Shown piece after piece: positions 46,249 to 55,749 of a stretch of 64,000 nt of DNA. Source of the stretch: Pyrinomonadaceae bacterium. GTDB taxonomy: Bacteria; Acidobacteriota; Blastocatellia; Pyrinomonadales; Pyrinomonadaceae. Each line of letters begins with the position of its first letter. Position 1 is the first letter of the stretch. The DNA is taken from assembly GCA_036277115.1 (NCBI GenBank), contig DASUNM010000027.1:496001-560000 (forward strand), given 5' to 3'. Both the position numbers and the translations under genes were made by a program. The notes beneath the pieces were generated by a model. It did no database searches. It saw nothing but the letters and a program-made list of their open reading frames with translations, and was not told the origin of the DNA.

Positions 46249-48705
46249 CTAATTCGTCAGCTTCCGATCGAGCGCCAGGCTTTGCACGACGCCTTGCAGC
46301 TCTACCTGGAGCCGATTCAGGTTTGCATTCAATTCCTGCTTCTCTTTGTTGATTTGTTCCAGCCGGGTCTCCTGTGTATCAGCCTTGGCGACATAACGCG
46401 AAATTAATTGTCTGGCTTCGGCCGTCGCTGTCAGAGCCTTGATGTTATCGCGCAGCCGTTGCTGGTCTTCGCCAATCTCCTCTACCTCGCGGTCGATCGC
46501 TTCGATCCGCGAACTCGTCATCGCCATCTGAGTCTTCAGATCGATGATCTTTTCCAAAATCGTTCGCGTCGCGGCGTCGATGTAGCGACGCGAGATGAAC
46601 AGCTCAAGATCGGGACGACTGAAATTGTGCAGCGCGTAAGTGTCCATTAACGCGCGCCGCTCAGTAACCGGCAGCTCAACCTTTTCATGTGGAGCCAACG
46701 CGACGCGAAAGCGATAGTAACGGGCGCTCTTGCCCTCCGGCTGCTGCGTGTCATCGCTCAGGGCCCAGCCGTCACGCAAGGGATGTTCGACGTAAACCAC
46801 CCGCGGCTTATCAGTCTGGTTCGTCAGTACATAAATCTTCTTGTTGGTTTGATGGTAGTGGGCCTGGAACACGCCATTGACCACCCGCACCAGAAAAGTC
46901 GGCGCGCGATCTTCTTTCGTGCGGACGTGGACCAGCGTGGCTAGATCTAGGGCGAACGAAATCAGGCGTTTCTCGGCCGGCTTCAGCCGCTCCATCAGCG
47001 CCTCGCCCGCGTAAGCATCGCCGTCGATTACGGTGAGCGCGCCGGATTCCAACGTCAGTGGCGACGTGTTCACCAGAAGCATCCCGCTCATGGGACGATC
47101 GGGCCGGCTGCCTTCGTTGAAAATAGAGACACGCTCGCCGTCCACGCGCGTTTGCAAAATAGGAATCAGCGCTGAACGATCGCGGGGTACTGTAATCGGC
47201 TGATCGATTCGGTACTCGAACAGGTCACCGACCTCGCTGCCCGTCGCCGCGGCCTCGACACCGGAATCGGAACTGGTAATCGCATCACTCAGTGACACGC
47301 CTTCGAGCGAGGTATTGTTTTTAAGACCGCTAGCTACCAGGTTGCTGTAGTTGTTCGCCCGATTATTCAGCGGCAGCTGCGAAATCTGCTGTTGCATCGT
47401 GCTGAGATAGTTGTTATTTGCCGTCACGGTAACCGTTTCCGAAACGCCTCCGACTTCCAGCGCTGCGTTCGCATAGCTCGGCAAGTAGCCCCCGACCGCC
47501 AAATTCTGAATTAGAAGGATTTTGAAGCCCGGCGATTCGATCCTTACCGAATAAGTCCCCGGCGACAGGACCGGCGAACGATAAGTGCCTCGGTCGGAGG
47601 TAGTCACGGTCGTGGACTGGTTGTTACTGGTATTGGTAATCGTAACTGTGGCACCGGCGACCACTGCTCCCATGGGATCCGTTACGCGTCCGCTGATAGT
47701 CCGGCCCACGCCAGCACCGCTGTTTTCCCCTTCGCCATCCTCGTACACCTGCGGGTCCAGATTCAGATCATCGGGCATCGGCACGACTGGCCGGTAGCGA
47801 TAGAGTGGTTTTTGGATCGGTTGGATGAAAGAGACTGGTGATCCGGAGATTAGCGACAGTGACACGTTCTTCCAATCTTCGTCGCTCACGTTGTCCACAA
47901 TGGCCCAACCCTGAAAGAACGGCTTGTTCTTAGCATCCAACACGACGCGATATGTCGTCTTCCAAATCGGGGCGGCAATTGTGTAACTCACCAGCATCTC
48001 GCGCGCACCACTGCCGTCCGAAGTGACGACGATGGTTTTAGCATCACGGCGGCGCGCCGAGGCGCTCGCATGCGCGAACTCGCTGATGTCCCGTTTCGCG
48101 CCTTCGTCGATAATTTTGATCGAGCGCACCTCAGCTAAATCAAAACTGATCAGTTCGCCGTTGGCGGACGTGATCACCAGTGCGGGCCGGTTTACGGCTG
48201 GATGGTTAGGATCAGGTTGGGCCTTCCGCTCTTCAACGGTCAGAATCGATCCTGAGGCGCTGCGCGTCGCGGTGGTGACCATCACCTGGGCGCCTTGCAG
48301 CTGACGCAAAATGCCCGCGAGCCCGCCTTGCTCATTGCCATTAGTGCCTGGCTCGATCGAGAAAGGAATGTCCGCCAGTCGCGCGGCCGGCGGCGCGGAA
48401 GAGTTGTAACTCACCGCGCCGATGCGGCCTTGCCCCAGATCGAGCACGACCATCGATTTCAGCACGTCATCAACCTGTGATTGCTTGAACGAAAGATTGA
48501 TCTCGGCGTGGCCCGTGATGGTCCCGCGTCGTTCAATGTACGCGACGCCGTTGCTGTATAGGATCACGCGACGGATCGGCAGCGTTTGGATATTCGAGTT
48601 TGTGTTTGCGGCGGGCGAAACGGCAGTGCGACTGACCCGTCGAGTTTGCGCGGATGCGGTGATTGAAAACACGCACACCACGACCAAAAGGAGAGAACGT
48701 TTCAT
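46249..48705 (-). CDS. DUF4139 protein with inserted carboxypeptidase-regulatory / TonB-plug-like module
   Basis: The 818-aa precursor has a signal peptide (MKRSLLLVVVCVFSITASAQ). The DUF4139 fold is split: an N-terminal half (RRVILYSNGVAYIERRG...SFKQSQVDDVLKSMVVLDL; TYRVVLDAKNKPFFQGWAIVDN) and a C-terminal half (GDLFEYRIDQPITVPRDRSALIPI; VYVEHPLRDGWALSD) ending in a long coiled coil. Between them, about residues 335-480, lies ISGRVTDPMGAVVAGATVTI, a CarboxypepD_reg repeat, followed by EVGGVSETVTVTAN and QISQLPLNNRANNYSNL, the signature of Oar-type TonB receptors. The protein may be an envelope adaptor; function is unknown. Confidence 0.85.
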   Translation of the reverse strand: MKRSLLLVVVCVFSITASAQTRRVSRTAVSPAANTNSNIQTLPIRRVILYSNGVAYIERRGTITGHAEINLSFKQSQVDDVLKSMVVLDLGQGRIGAVSYNSSAPPAARLADIPFSIEPGTNGNEQGGLAGILRQLQGAQVMVTTATRSASGSILTVEERKAQPDPNHPAVNRPALVITSANGELISFDLAEVRSIKIIDEGAKRDISEFAHASASARRRDAKTIVVTSDGSGAREMLVSYTIAAPIWKTTYRVVLDAKNKPFFQGWAIVDNVSDEDWKNVSLSLISGSPVSFIQPIQKPLYRYRPVVPMPDDLNLDPQVYEDGEGENSGAGVGRTISGRVTDPMGAVVAGATVTITNTSNNQSTTVTTSDRGTYRSPVLSPGTYSVRIESPGFKILLIQNLAVGGYLPSYANAALEVGGVSETVTVTANNNYLSTMQQQISQLPLNNRANNYSNLVASGLKNNTSLEGVSLSDAITSSDSGVEAAATGSEVGDLFEYRIDQPITVPRDRSALIPILQTRVDGERVSIFNEGSRPDRPMSGMLLVNTSPLTLESGALTVIDGDAYAGEALMERLKPAEKRLISFALDLATLVHVRTKEDRAPTFLVRVVNGVFQAHYHQTNKKIYVLTNQTDKPRVVYVEHPLRDGWALSDDTQQPEGKSARYYRFRVALAPHEKVELPVTERRALMDTYALHNFSRPDLELFISRRYIDAATRTILEKIIDLKTQMAMTSSRIEAIDREVEEIGEDQQRLRDNIKALTATAEARQLISRYVAKADTQETRLEQINKEKQELNANLNRLQVELQGVVQSLALDRKLTN

Positions 48706-49019
48706 GGGCTTGGCCTCCTGAAATTAGACCGGCTCGGTTTGTAAACGGGGAGACCGCCTGAGAACGGGAAGACGTCGGTAGTACAAGAAACTGGATTGCG
48801 ATCCGCTTTATTGATGCGCGGCGACGCGGGTGAGGTTTCCCCGGCTGCGATCTTTTCCTCGTTTCGAGAGAGGACGCAGCGCCCCCGACCGCAAGCGAAC
48901 TGCAAAGTAATCGCCAAATCACCGTCATGTGCTGACCTTTTAGACAAGCTATGTTGGATTAGACCTAACTGATTGGATCGCTCGGTGTCGGAGGCTTCCG
49001 ATGCTGGAAGGGCGCTAAC
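48706..49019. other. Divergent intergenic region, nothing recognised
   Basis: About 314 bp between the DUF4139 and REC genes. I see no tRNA, repeat family member or convincing frame; it must hold two divergent promoters. A GGAGG (48990s) and GGAAGG lie shortly before the REC start. Confidence 0.5.
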
Positions 49020-49436
49020 ATGACTCCACAAACTGCTTCCACAATTCTGGTCGTTGATGATTATCAGGACAATCGCACGCTGCTTTCCGCCTGGTTGCGG
49101 GCGAAGGGCTTCAAAGTCGTCGAAGCTGAAGACGGCAAAGAGGGTGTCCTGCAGGCGAACCGCTCGCATCCGGACTTAATCCTGATGGATCTGGCGATGC
49201 CGGAGCTCGATGGCGTTGAGGCCACGCGACAGCTTCGTGAGCGGCAGGTGTTTTCGCGCACGCCTATTTTTGCGATTACCGCGTACGGTACTTCCGACGT
49301 CAAGCAGGATGCGCTGGCGGCCGGGTGTAACGAGGTGTTAGCCAAGCCGCTTGATCTGGAACTGCTACTGGGCAAGATCAGATCGTCGCTTGCCTCTGTG
49401 AATGCGACTGCGGGCCGACGTCCTGTCTCGCACTGA
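49020..49436 (+). CDS. Single-domain response regulator (REC)
   Basis: The 138-aa protein is one receiver domain: acidic pair in ILVVDDYQDNRTLLSAWL, phospho-acceptor Asp in DLILMDLAMPELDG, Thr in IFAITAYGT and Lys in EVLAKPLDLELLL. There is no output domain, so it may act as a phosphate shuttle or by protein contact, as DivK/CheY-type proteins do. No kinase is adjacent; the closest hybrid kinase is at 30445. A degenerate repeat and a kinase gene follow. Confidence 0.93.
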   Translation: MTPQTASTILVVDDYQDNRTLLSAWLRAKGFKVVEAEDGKEGVLQANRSHPDLILMDLAMPELDGVEATRQLRERQVFSRTPIFAITAYGTSDVKQDALAAGCNEVLAKPLDLELLLGKIRSSLASVNATAGRRPVSH

Positions 49437-49456
49437 ACCGTTTTGTTTATTTGCGG

Positions 49457-49525
49457 GTGTTGAGAGGCGGGTTTCTGCCCGCCAGTCCTGACGCCGATCG
49501 GGCGGGCTGATATTCGACCCTTCTA
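49457..49525. repeat. REP-like element, family A (degenerate)
   Basis: GTTGAGAGGCGGGTTTCTGCCCGCC on the left; the right arm (GGGCGGGCTGATATTCGACC) is badly decayed. Confidence 0.6.
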
Positions 49526-49571
49526 AATCGAATACCGTTCCAAGTCCATTTGTGCGGTACAATCCGCCGCC

Positions 49572-52346
49572 GTGACTTGCCCTCGCTGTCGCCAAGAGAT
49601 TCCCACCGCTGCAACTTCCTGCGCCGCGTGTGGGTTTTCGTTTGACGACGCCACCCAACCAATCGACCGGCCATCAACCGGTAATCAAGCTGCTGAGAAA
49701 CCTTCCGGCAAACTATCAACGCCGGCAGTATCTTTCGATTCCATCGATGACGCGCGGTTCGTACCCGGCACCATCCTCGCCGATCGTTACCGAATAGTCG
49801 GGCTGCTCGGCAAAGGCGGCATGGGCGAAGTCTATCGGGCCGACGATCTCAAACTTGGCCAACCGGTTGCGCTGAAGTTCCTGCCCGAGCACCTTCTAAG
49901 TGACGGCGCGGCCCTCGCGCGCTTTCACCGTGAAGTGCGCGTCGCCCGTCAGGTCTCTCACAAGAATGTTTGTCGGGTTTATGACATTGGCGAAGTTGAC
50001 GGCCGTCATTTCCTTTCGATGGAGTTCATTAAAGGCGAAGAGCTTTCGTCGCTAATCCGGCGGATTGGTCGCGTGCCGCAAGACAAAGCAGTGCAGATTG
50101 CTCGTCAGATTTGCGCCGGACTCGCCGCGGCGCATGACGTAGGGTTCCTTCATCGAGATCTAAAACCGGCGAACGTGATGATCGATGAACACGGGAACGC
50201 ACGCATTCTGGATTTCGGCCTGGGCGGACTGACGGGAGAGTTCGGCGCTGAAGAGATTCGCGCCGGGACGCCGGCCTACATGTCGCCTGAGCAAATTGAT
50301 GGGAAGGAACAGACAGTCCGCAGCGATATTTATTCGCTGGGTCTCGTGCTCTATGAGTTGTTCACGGGCAAGCGCGCGTTTGAAGCACCGACGCTGGGTG
50401 AGTTAGTAAAGCTGCGCCGCAGCGACACCTCGCCAACTACGCCTTCAGAGATCGTTAAAGATCTCGATCCCGCAATTGAACGAGTAATTGATCGTTGCCT
50501 CCAGAAAGATCCAGCGCGACGACCGTCTTCAGCGCTGCAAGTTGCGGCGGCGCTTCCCGGTGGTGATCCGATTGCCGCGGCGCTGGCCGCGGGAGAGACG
50601 CCTTCACCCGAGATGGTTGCCGCCGCGCCGAAGGAAGGCGGGCTACGTCCCGCGGTTGCGGTCGCGATGTTGGGAGCGTTTTTGGTCGGACTGGCCTTCG
50701 TGACGTTCTTCGCCAACAGAGTAGGGCTGTTCGGTTACGCTCCGCTGGAGAAATCACCGGATGTGCTGCGGGAACATGCGCGCGAGGTCATCCGCGCGGC
50801 CGGAGTAACCGCGCCGGCCACGGATCACACTTATTGGTTCACCGAATCGACGCGGCCGTTGCAACATCTGCCCCACGACGGCACTCGCGGCCAGCGTTTG
50901 GAGGAGTTGCAGGACGGCCAACCGGCGGTGATCCATTATCTTTATCGTCAAAGTCCGACATACCTCGGCGCCTTCGATTACTTTGGCGATACCTGGACGA
51001 ATCCGCCGCCAATCATTTCCGGAATGGCTGGAGTACGGCTTGATACTCAAGGTCGTTTGCTTGAGTTCTACACAGTTCCGCCTCAGGTTGATCCAGTGTC
51101 GAGCGTAAGGCCGAATCCTCAGTCGTCAGGTTCGCCTTCATCAGAAACCGGAACTTCAGATTCCAAACCTGAAACTCGCGTTGACTGGTCGCCGCTGTTT
51201 CGGGCCGCCGGCTTCGACCTGGCTAGTTTCAAACCGACAACTTCACAATGGGCGCCACTGCATACGCACGATGAACGCACTGCGTGGGCGGGAGTTTTTC
51301 CCGAACAGCCCGACATCCCGATCCGCGTGGAAGCCGCCGCCTATCGTGGCAGACCGGTGCACTTTGAAGTCGTGGCGCCGTGGGACGGCCCGGAGCGGCA
51401 ACAGCCGTCCGCACTACCAACCCGGATTAAAGCGCTGTTTACGATCCTGCTTACCGTCTTTGTCCTGATGCTGGTGGGTAGTTCGCTGCTGGCGATCAGG
51501 AATCTTCGTCAGGGTCGAGGGGATCGAAAGGGCGCCTGGCGCCTCGGAGTGTTCATGTTCATCGCGACGCTACTGACACGAATTTCTTCCGCGCATCACG
51601 TTCCCACGTTCGATGAATTCGGAACAATCCTGAACGCATTGCAGGATAGTTTATTTGCCGGAGCATTTCTGTGGCTGGTTTACATGGCGCTTGAGCCATT
51701 TGTCCGTCGTCGTTGGCCGCACCGGATTGTCTCGTGGACGCGTTTGCTCAATGGCGACTATCGCGATCCGCTGGTCGGTCGAGATGTGCTGGCGGGCGCG
51801 CTAGTGGGCATCGGCGTGGGTGTTTGGCAAATCGGCTTTTACTTCGTACGTGGATGGGTCGGCGACCCTGGTCTGACACCTATCGCTGAGCCGGCCGCAA
51901 CGCATCTCGGCCTCGGCTATTTCGTGCCGGCTCTATCAGGACAACTTTCTGCGTCGCTACTCAGCGCGTTCCAACTGCTCTTTCTTGTCCTGCTGCTATC
52001 GCTCTTGCTGCGCCGCGATTGGATCGGATTTCTGGTTGGTTGGCTGGTCCTTGCGTCTGCGCTTTCGTTTCTGTGGGGCGCGGCGTTGCCAAATTGGATC
52101 ACCGCATTCGGTTCGGCCGCCATTCTGGTTTTTGCGCTATACCGGTTCGGGCTGGTGGCTGCGGTTTCCGCAATTCTCATGATCCACATCTATGTTCAGT
52201 TTCCCGCCTCGCCGCACTTAACCGCCTGGTATGCCGCCGGATTCGTAATCGATTTGGTTCTGGTGTTAGCCCTGGTGGGCTACGCCTTTTACGTCTCGCT
52301 CGCGGACCAGCGAGTCTTTCCCGGAAAGTTGTTTGAAGAGGGTTAG
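49572..52346 (+). CDS. Zinc-ribbon Ser/Thr protein kinase with multi-span membrane C-terminus
   Basis: A 924-aa protein starting at a GTG. Residues 2-20 are a zinc ribbon (CPRCRQ...CAACGF). The kinase domain follows (about 70-335): GKGGMGEVYRADD, VALKFLPEH, HRDLKPANV, LDFGLGGL and MSPEQ. A first membrane span (VAVAMLGAFLVGLAFVTFF) leads to a periplasmic segment of about 250 residues (EKSPDVLREHAREVIRAAG...WAPLHTHDERTAW). At least seven more spans follow, resembling the membrane part of some acidobacterial kinases. The outer segment is probably the sensor. No ECF sigma gene is adjacent, unlike the kinase at 10518. Confidence 0.92.
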   Translation: MTCPRCRQEIPTAATSCAACGFSFDDATQPIDRPSTGNQAAEKPSGKLSTPAVSFDSIDDARFVPGTILADRYRIVGLLGKGGMGEVYRADDLKLGQPVALKFLPEHLLSDGAALARFHREVRVARQVSHKNVCRVYDIGEVDGRHFLSMEFIKGEELSSLIRRIGRVPQDKAVQIARQICAGLAAAHDVGFLHRDLKPANVMIDEHGNARILDFGLGGLTGEFGAEEIRAGTPAYMSPEQIDGKEQTVRSDIYSLGLVLYELFTGKRAFEAPTLGELVKLRRSDTSPTTPSEIVKDLDPAIERVIDRCLQKDPARRPSSALQVAAALPGGDPIAAALAAGETPSPEMVAAAPKEGGLRPAVAVAMLGAFLVGLAFVTFFANRVGLFGYAPLEKSPDVLREHAREVIRAAGVTAPATDHTYWFTESTRPLQHLPHDGTRGQRLEELQDGQPAVIHYLYRQSPTYLGAFDYFGDTWTNPPPIISGMAGVRLDTQGRLLEFYTVPPQVDPVSSVRPNPQSSGSPSSETGTSDSKPETRVDWSPLFRAAGFDLASFKPTTSQWAPLHTHDERTAWAGVFPEQPDIPIRVEAAAYRGRPVHFEVVAPWDGPERQQPSALPTRIKALFTILLTVFVLMLVGSSLLAIRNLRQGRGDRKGAWRLGVFMFIATLLTRISSAHHVPTFDEFGTILNALQDSLFAGAFLWLVYMALEPFVRRRWPHRIVSWTRLLNGDYRDPLVGRDVLAGALVGIGVGVWQIGFYFVRGWVGDPGLTPIAEPAATHLGLGYFVPALSGQLSASLLSAFQLLFLVLLLSLLLRRDWIGFLVGWLVLASALSFLWGAALPNWITAFGSAAILVFALYRFGLVAAVSAILMIHIYVQFPASPHLTAWYAAGFVIDLVLVLALVGYAFYVSLADQRVFPGKLFEEG

Positions 52347-52368
52347 CCGCAGTGATTGTGACCACAGA

Positions 52369-53154
52369 TCAGAAGTCCAGCGACATTCCCAATAACACAC
52401 CAACACGAGGGTTGTTGTACTTGCCGGCCAGCACGCCAAAATCGAGCGACAGCTTCTGAGTCAGCTGATAGTTTCCGCCGAATTGGGTCTGCAGTTGGCC
52501 CGCTCCCAGATTCAAATTATTCGAAGCGGCGCCGGTCAACTCGAAGCCGAGATTCAACTTTGGTGTGAATTGCCGGACCAGAGAAACACCCGCCGTAAAT
52601 ACGCGTCCGCGTATCCGGATTCCGGAAAGCCCGGTACTGGTGTTGCCGGCGAACACAATGCCCCCGTTCGCCCGGAATGTCGTTTTTGTGGTGAGAGACT
52701 TTTGCAGGACGCCGTTCACGGAGTAATCCAATAATCCCGAACCCAGACCCTTCGGCGCGTCGCCGGTTGGCACTTCCATGGCGAATGAAACCGTGAGCCC
52801 GGGCCGGCGCTTACCCTCACGCTCTTTCAAAAAATTGTATTTGACGTGAAAGTTAAGATCGCCGAAGCCCCTGATGGACCTCGACGTTCCCGCTGCATTC
52901 GAGATCACAATCAACGGATAGTCCACGCCAATCTCGACGTCGGGGAGCAGGCCATAGTTCAAGACAAAGACGGTCGTGTTCTGACGGAGACTGGGATGCG
53001 CCGAACGCGGGAGGATGGCGAATTCGTGGCTGATCTGAAGCTGAAACTTCTTGTGCTCGGTAACGTCAGCGTCGTCGACAGTGAAAGGCTGTTGGGCTTG
53101 GAGGGTTGAATTAACTGCAAGGACTAACGATAAAAGGAACCCGCACCGAATCAC
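52369..53154 (-). CDS. Outer-membrane beta-barrel protein (MetA-pathway/transporter-like)
   Basis: The roughly 261-aa precursor has a signal peptide (FLLSLVLAVNSTLQAQ) and alternating beta-strand segments ending in Phe (VGVLLGMSLDF), typical of outer-membrane barrels. GFGDLNFHVKYNFLKER and PGLTVSFAMEVPTGD resemble the PF13557-type putative transporters. The start is uncertain: a GTG at 53154 puts the signal peptide at the N-terminus, while an ATG at 53226 would add 24 residues. No clear ribosome site distinguishes them. No substrate can be suggested. Confidence 0.75.
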   Translation of the reverse strand: MIRCGFLLSLVLAVNSTLQAQQPFTVDDADVTEHKKFQLQISHEFAILPRSAHPSLRQNTTVFVLNYGLLPDVEIGVDYPLIVISNAAGTSRSIRGFGDLNFHVKYNFLKEREGKRRPGLTVSFAMEVPTGDAPKGLGSGLLDYSVNGVLQKSLTTKTTFRANGGIVFAGNTSTGLSGIRIRGRVFTAGVSLVRQFTPKLNLGFELTGAASNNLNLGAGQLQTQFGGNYQLTQKLSLDFGVLAGKYNNPRVGVLLGMSLDF

Positions 53155-53226
53155 CGGAACGCACAGCTTGCGAGCAGATGAATGAGTACTTGCCAGAATC
53201 GCAGTCGCGGCTCGGCCGCCGCACAT

Positions 53227-53360
53227 TGCGGTAAGCCTCTGGCTTACCGGTCAGGTTGGAAGAAAGTTTTAGAGGCTCTGCCTCCGCGCGTTTCCCGAGG
53301 CGCAGCTTCGGGATCTTTCATTTGGTTTTCGGAAAGGCAGAGCCTTTCCGCAGTGCTGCG
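53227..53360. repeat. Cluster of small palindromes between outer-membrane and BMC genes
   Basis: Three hairpins: GTAAGCCTCTGGCTTAC (53231-53247), CCCGAGGCGCAGCTTCGGG (53294-53312) and GGAAAGGCAGAGCCTTTCC (53331-53349). No gene lies here. Confidence 0.7.
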
Positions 53361-53377
53361 GCAAAGCCACTTGGCAA

Positions 53378-53707
53378 TCATTTTCTCGGTGGAACTGAGC
53401 CGCTGATTTTTTTCTTTGTCGTTTCGCCGGTATGAAGTACCGGGATGGCGTCGTCAATGTTTGAATGCGGACGCGGAATGATGTGCGTGCTCACCACTTC
53501 GCCGACTCTGCGGCCGGCCGCCGCGCCGGCATCGACCGCAGCTTTTACGGCGCCGACTTCGCCCCGCACGATCGCGGTCACCAGCCCCGCATCGATCTTT
53601 TCCCAACCGACCAGGGTTACGTTCGCAGCTTTTACCGCCGCGTCTGCGGCTTCAATCATCGCGACCAGGCCGCGACATTCAATCAATCCCAGGGCTTCTC
53701 GTTCCAT
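53378..53707 (-). CDS. BMC-H microcompartment shell protein (EutM/PduA-like), copy 2
   Basis: The 109-aa protein is a single BMC domain: [48 protein letters not shown] and [15 protein letters not shown]. Such proteins form hexamers that tile the facets of microcompartments. It ends with a short Lys-rich tail ([14 protein letters not shown]). It is the last gene of the operon that began with copy 1 at 59600, after the secreted unknown protein (16-bp gap). Confidence 0.95.
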   Translation of the reverse strand: MEREALGLIECRGLVAMIEAADAAVKAANVTLVGWEKIDAGLVTAIVRGEVGAVKAAVDAGAAAGRRVGEVVSTHIIPRPHSNIDDAIPVLHTGETTKKKISGSVPPRK

Positions 53708-53723
53708 GATTGTCCTCGTGAAA

Positions 53724-54293
53724 TCAGACGCGATTGTAAACCCGCTTCTTGTCCGGCGCCATTGCCGGTATGAATGCGCCGCCCGACGATTGCAAATAAA
53801 CCGTTTTGGTCGTTTGCGTCAAAGTCTTTCCGTCAGCGGAAAGCTTCCATTCATCGACGAGCTCGAATTCTATCACGCGACCGCCGGCCTGTAGCTGGAG
53901 CAATGTGCGAGTGATGATCTTGTTGCCGCTCCAGCGAGTCGTGGACCTGGTTCCTTTTTGCGGATCGTGGGGAGCATTCGGATTCGTCGTCAGCATGGCC
54001 GTTGCCTGGTTTTCTTCTCCCCTTCCATCGGTGAAATAGACCGTTTGGCGCTCCACCAGTTGGCCGTTTGCCTCGGAGGTCAACGTGATGCGCAGTTCGG
54101 GATCCTGATGTGAAATTTTGATTGGTAAGTCCGGGCGGCGGGTGAGACCGACACTGTTACTCTTTTGCGCGTCGAGCAGCCAGGTACCGGTGTAGTCCGG
54201 CTTTGGCTTTTTATTCTGCGCGACAAGTGGAGAGGCGCATGTAACTACTGCGAAACAGACTATCGCAGACCTAATGATCAGACGGCTCAACAT
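53724..54293 (-). CDS. Secreted protein of unknown function within the BMC operon
   Basis: The 189-aa precursor has a signal peptide ([20 protein letters not shown]). The mature part begins [15 protein letters not shown], a lipocalin-like opening common in acidobacterial secreted proteins, and continues with beta-rich sequence ([21 protein letters not shown]). It lies 7 bp after UPF0210 and 16 bp before the second shell gene, so it is co-transcribed. A secreted protein cannot be microcompartment cargo, so its place in the operon is odd. Confidence 0.75.
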   Translation of the reverse strand: MLSRLIIRSAIVCFAVVTCASPLVAQNKKPKPDYTGTWLLDAQKSNSVGLTRRPDLPIKISHQDPELRITLTSEANGQLVERQTVYFTDGRGEENQATAMLTTNPNAPHDPQKGTRSTTRWSGNKIITRTLLQLQAGGRVIEFELVDEWKLSADGKTLTQTTKTVYLQSSGGAFIPAMAPDKKRVYNRV

Positions 54294-54300
54294 CTTTAAC

Positions 54301-55662
54301 TCAGTTCCTCAGCGACTGTATCGGCGCCGGAATTCTGCCGCCCCGCCGGATGAATTGCTCGGACGAGAAGCGATTGACCGGCATGATGGGCGCGGTGCCG
54401 AGCAGTCCGCCGAACTCAACCATGTCGCCGACGTCTTTGCCGGGCACCGGAATAATTCGCACCGCGGTCGTCTTGTTGTTCATCACGCCGACGGCCATTT
54501 CGTCCGCGATGATGGCGGCGATCGTTTCGGCTGAAGTCGAACCAGGCACGGCCACCATGTCGATGCCGACGGAACAGACGCTGGTCCAGGCCTCGAGTTT
54601 GTCCAAACTCAATGCCCCAACGCGTGCTGCTTCGATCATTCCCGCATCCTCCGAGACAGGAATGAAGGCGCCGCTCATGCCGCCGACTGAACTGCTGGCC
54701 ATCGCGCCGCCTTTTTTTACGGCGTCAGTTAACAACGCAAGCGCGGCAGTAGTGCCGTGCGTACCGGCGTGCTCGAAACCCATCGCTTCGATGATGTTTG
54801 CGACTGAGTCGCCGGGCACCGGCGTCGGCGCTAACGACAAATCGATAATGCCGAAGGGGATATCCAAACGCCGCGCCGCTTCACGTCCAACGAGTTCGCC
54901 CGCGCGCGCGAGTTTAAATGAAAGCTTCTTGATAACGTCAGCGAGTTCGTGCAAAGGCAGCCCCGGTTCAGCGCGGCTGACCGCGTAGTTGACGACTCCA
55001 GGACCCGACACGCCAACATTCAGCGCGGCTTCCGGCTCGCCGACGCCGTGGAACGCGCCCGCCATGAACGGATTGTCCTCGACGGCATTCGCGAAGCAGA
55101 CGAACTTTGCGCAGGCCAGACCGAACTGATCGCGGGTGCGTTCGGCGGCGTCCTTGATCAATCGGCCGACCCGCGCGACTGCATCCATGTTGATGCCGGC
55201 GCGAGTCGTGGCCGCATTCACCGACCCGCAGAGCCGTTCAGTTACCGAAAGAGCTTCCGGAATCGAATCCAGAAAATCACTTTCGTTACGCGTGAAGCCT
55301 TTGTGCACGAGCGCTGAGTAGCCGCCGATGAAGTCGACCCCGACGACCCGCGCCGATTCATCGATCGCGCGCGCCAAATCTATCGGGTTGCCACGCGCGG
55401 CTTCCGTCAAGATTGAAATGGGCGTTACGGCGATGCGTTTATTCGCGATGCGAATACCGATTTCGTCGCCGATTTCATCGACCGTGCTCACCAGTCGCCC
55501 CGCGGTCCGTTCAATCTTTTCGCGCGCGCGCGCCGCCGTGGTTTCGATCGAATCGGTGGCGCAATCCCGCAAACTGAGGCTGAGCGTGACGGTGCGAATA
55601 TCGAGATGCTCCATCTCGGTCATCGCGATCGTTTGCAGGATTTCAGTTTGCGTGTATTCCAT
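54301..55662 (-). CDS. UPF0210/DUF711 (PFL family) protein
   Basis: The 453-aa protein matches UPF0210: [28 protein letters not shown]-like [64 protein letters not shown] and [30 protein letters not shown]. The family is widespread and normally partnered with a small ACT protein (UPF0237), which is found here two genes upstream. The biochemical role is not known; a glycyl-radical link suggested by the PFL name is not supported by sequence. Here it is inside a BMC operon, making it candidate cargo. Confidence 0.92.
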   Translation of the reverse strand: MEYTQTEILQTIAMTEMEHLDIRTVTLSLSLRDCATDSIETTAARAREKIERTAGRLVSTVDEIGDEIGIRIANKRIAVTPISILTEAARGNPIDLARAIDESARVVGVDFIGGYSALVHKGFTRNESDFLDSIPEALSVTERLCGSVNAATTRAGINMDAVARVGRLIKDAAERTRDQFGLACAKFVCFANAVEDNPFMAGAFHGVGEPEAALNVGVSGPGVVNYAVSRAEPGLPLHELADVIKKLSFKLARAGELVGREAARRLDIPFGIIDLSLAPTPVPGDSVANIIEAMGFEHAGTHGTTAALALLTDAVKKGGAMASSSVGGMSGAFIPVSEDAGMIEAARVGALSLDKLEAWTSVCSVGIDMVAVPGSTSAETIAAIIADEMAVGVMNNKTTAVRIIPVPGKDVGDMVEFGGLLGTAPIMPVNRFSSEQFIRRGGRIPAPIQSLRN

Positions 55663-55667
55663 GGGTT

Positions 55668-55740
55668 AGTTTCAAGTTTCAGGTTTCGAGTCTCAAGTTT
55701 GGGTTCCTGAACTTGAAACCTGAAACTTGGAACTAGAAAC
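55668..55740. repeat. TTTCAAG-word hairpin in BMC operon gap
   Basis: Tandem TTTCAAGTTTCAGGTTTC on one arm and CTTGAAACCTGAAACTTGG on the other, enclosing a short loop. It fills the gap between UPF0210 and the zinc-ribbon gene. Confidence 0.75.
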
Positions 55741-55749
55741 CGTTTCGGA

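Noticed and set aside
49457-49658. Possible small gene between REC and the zinc-ribbon kinase
   Set aside because: The interval is a decayed family A repeat followed by the kinase start; no coding signal is seen.
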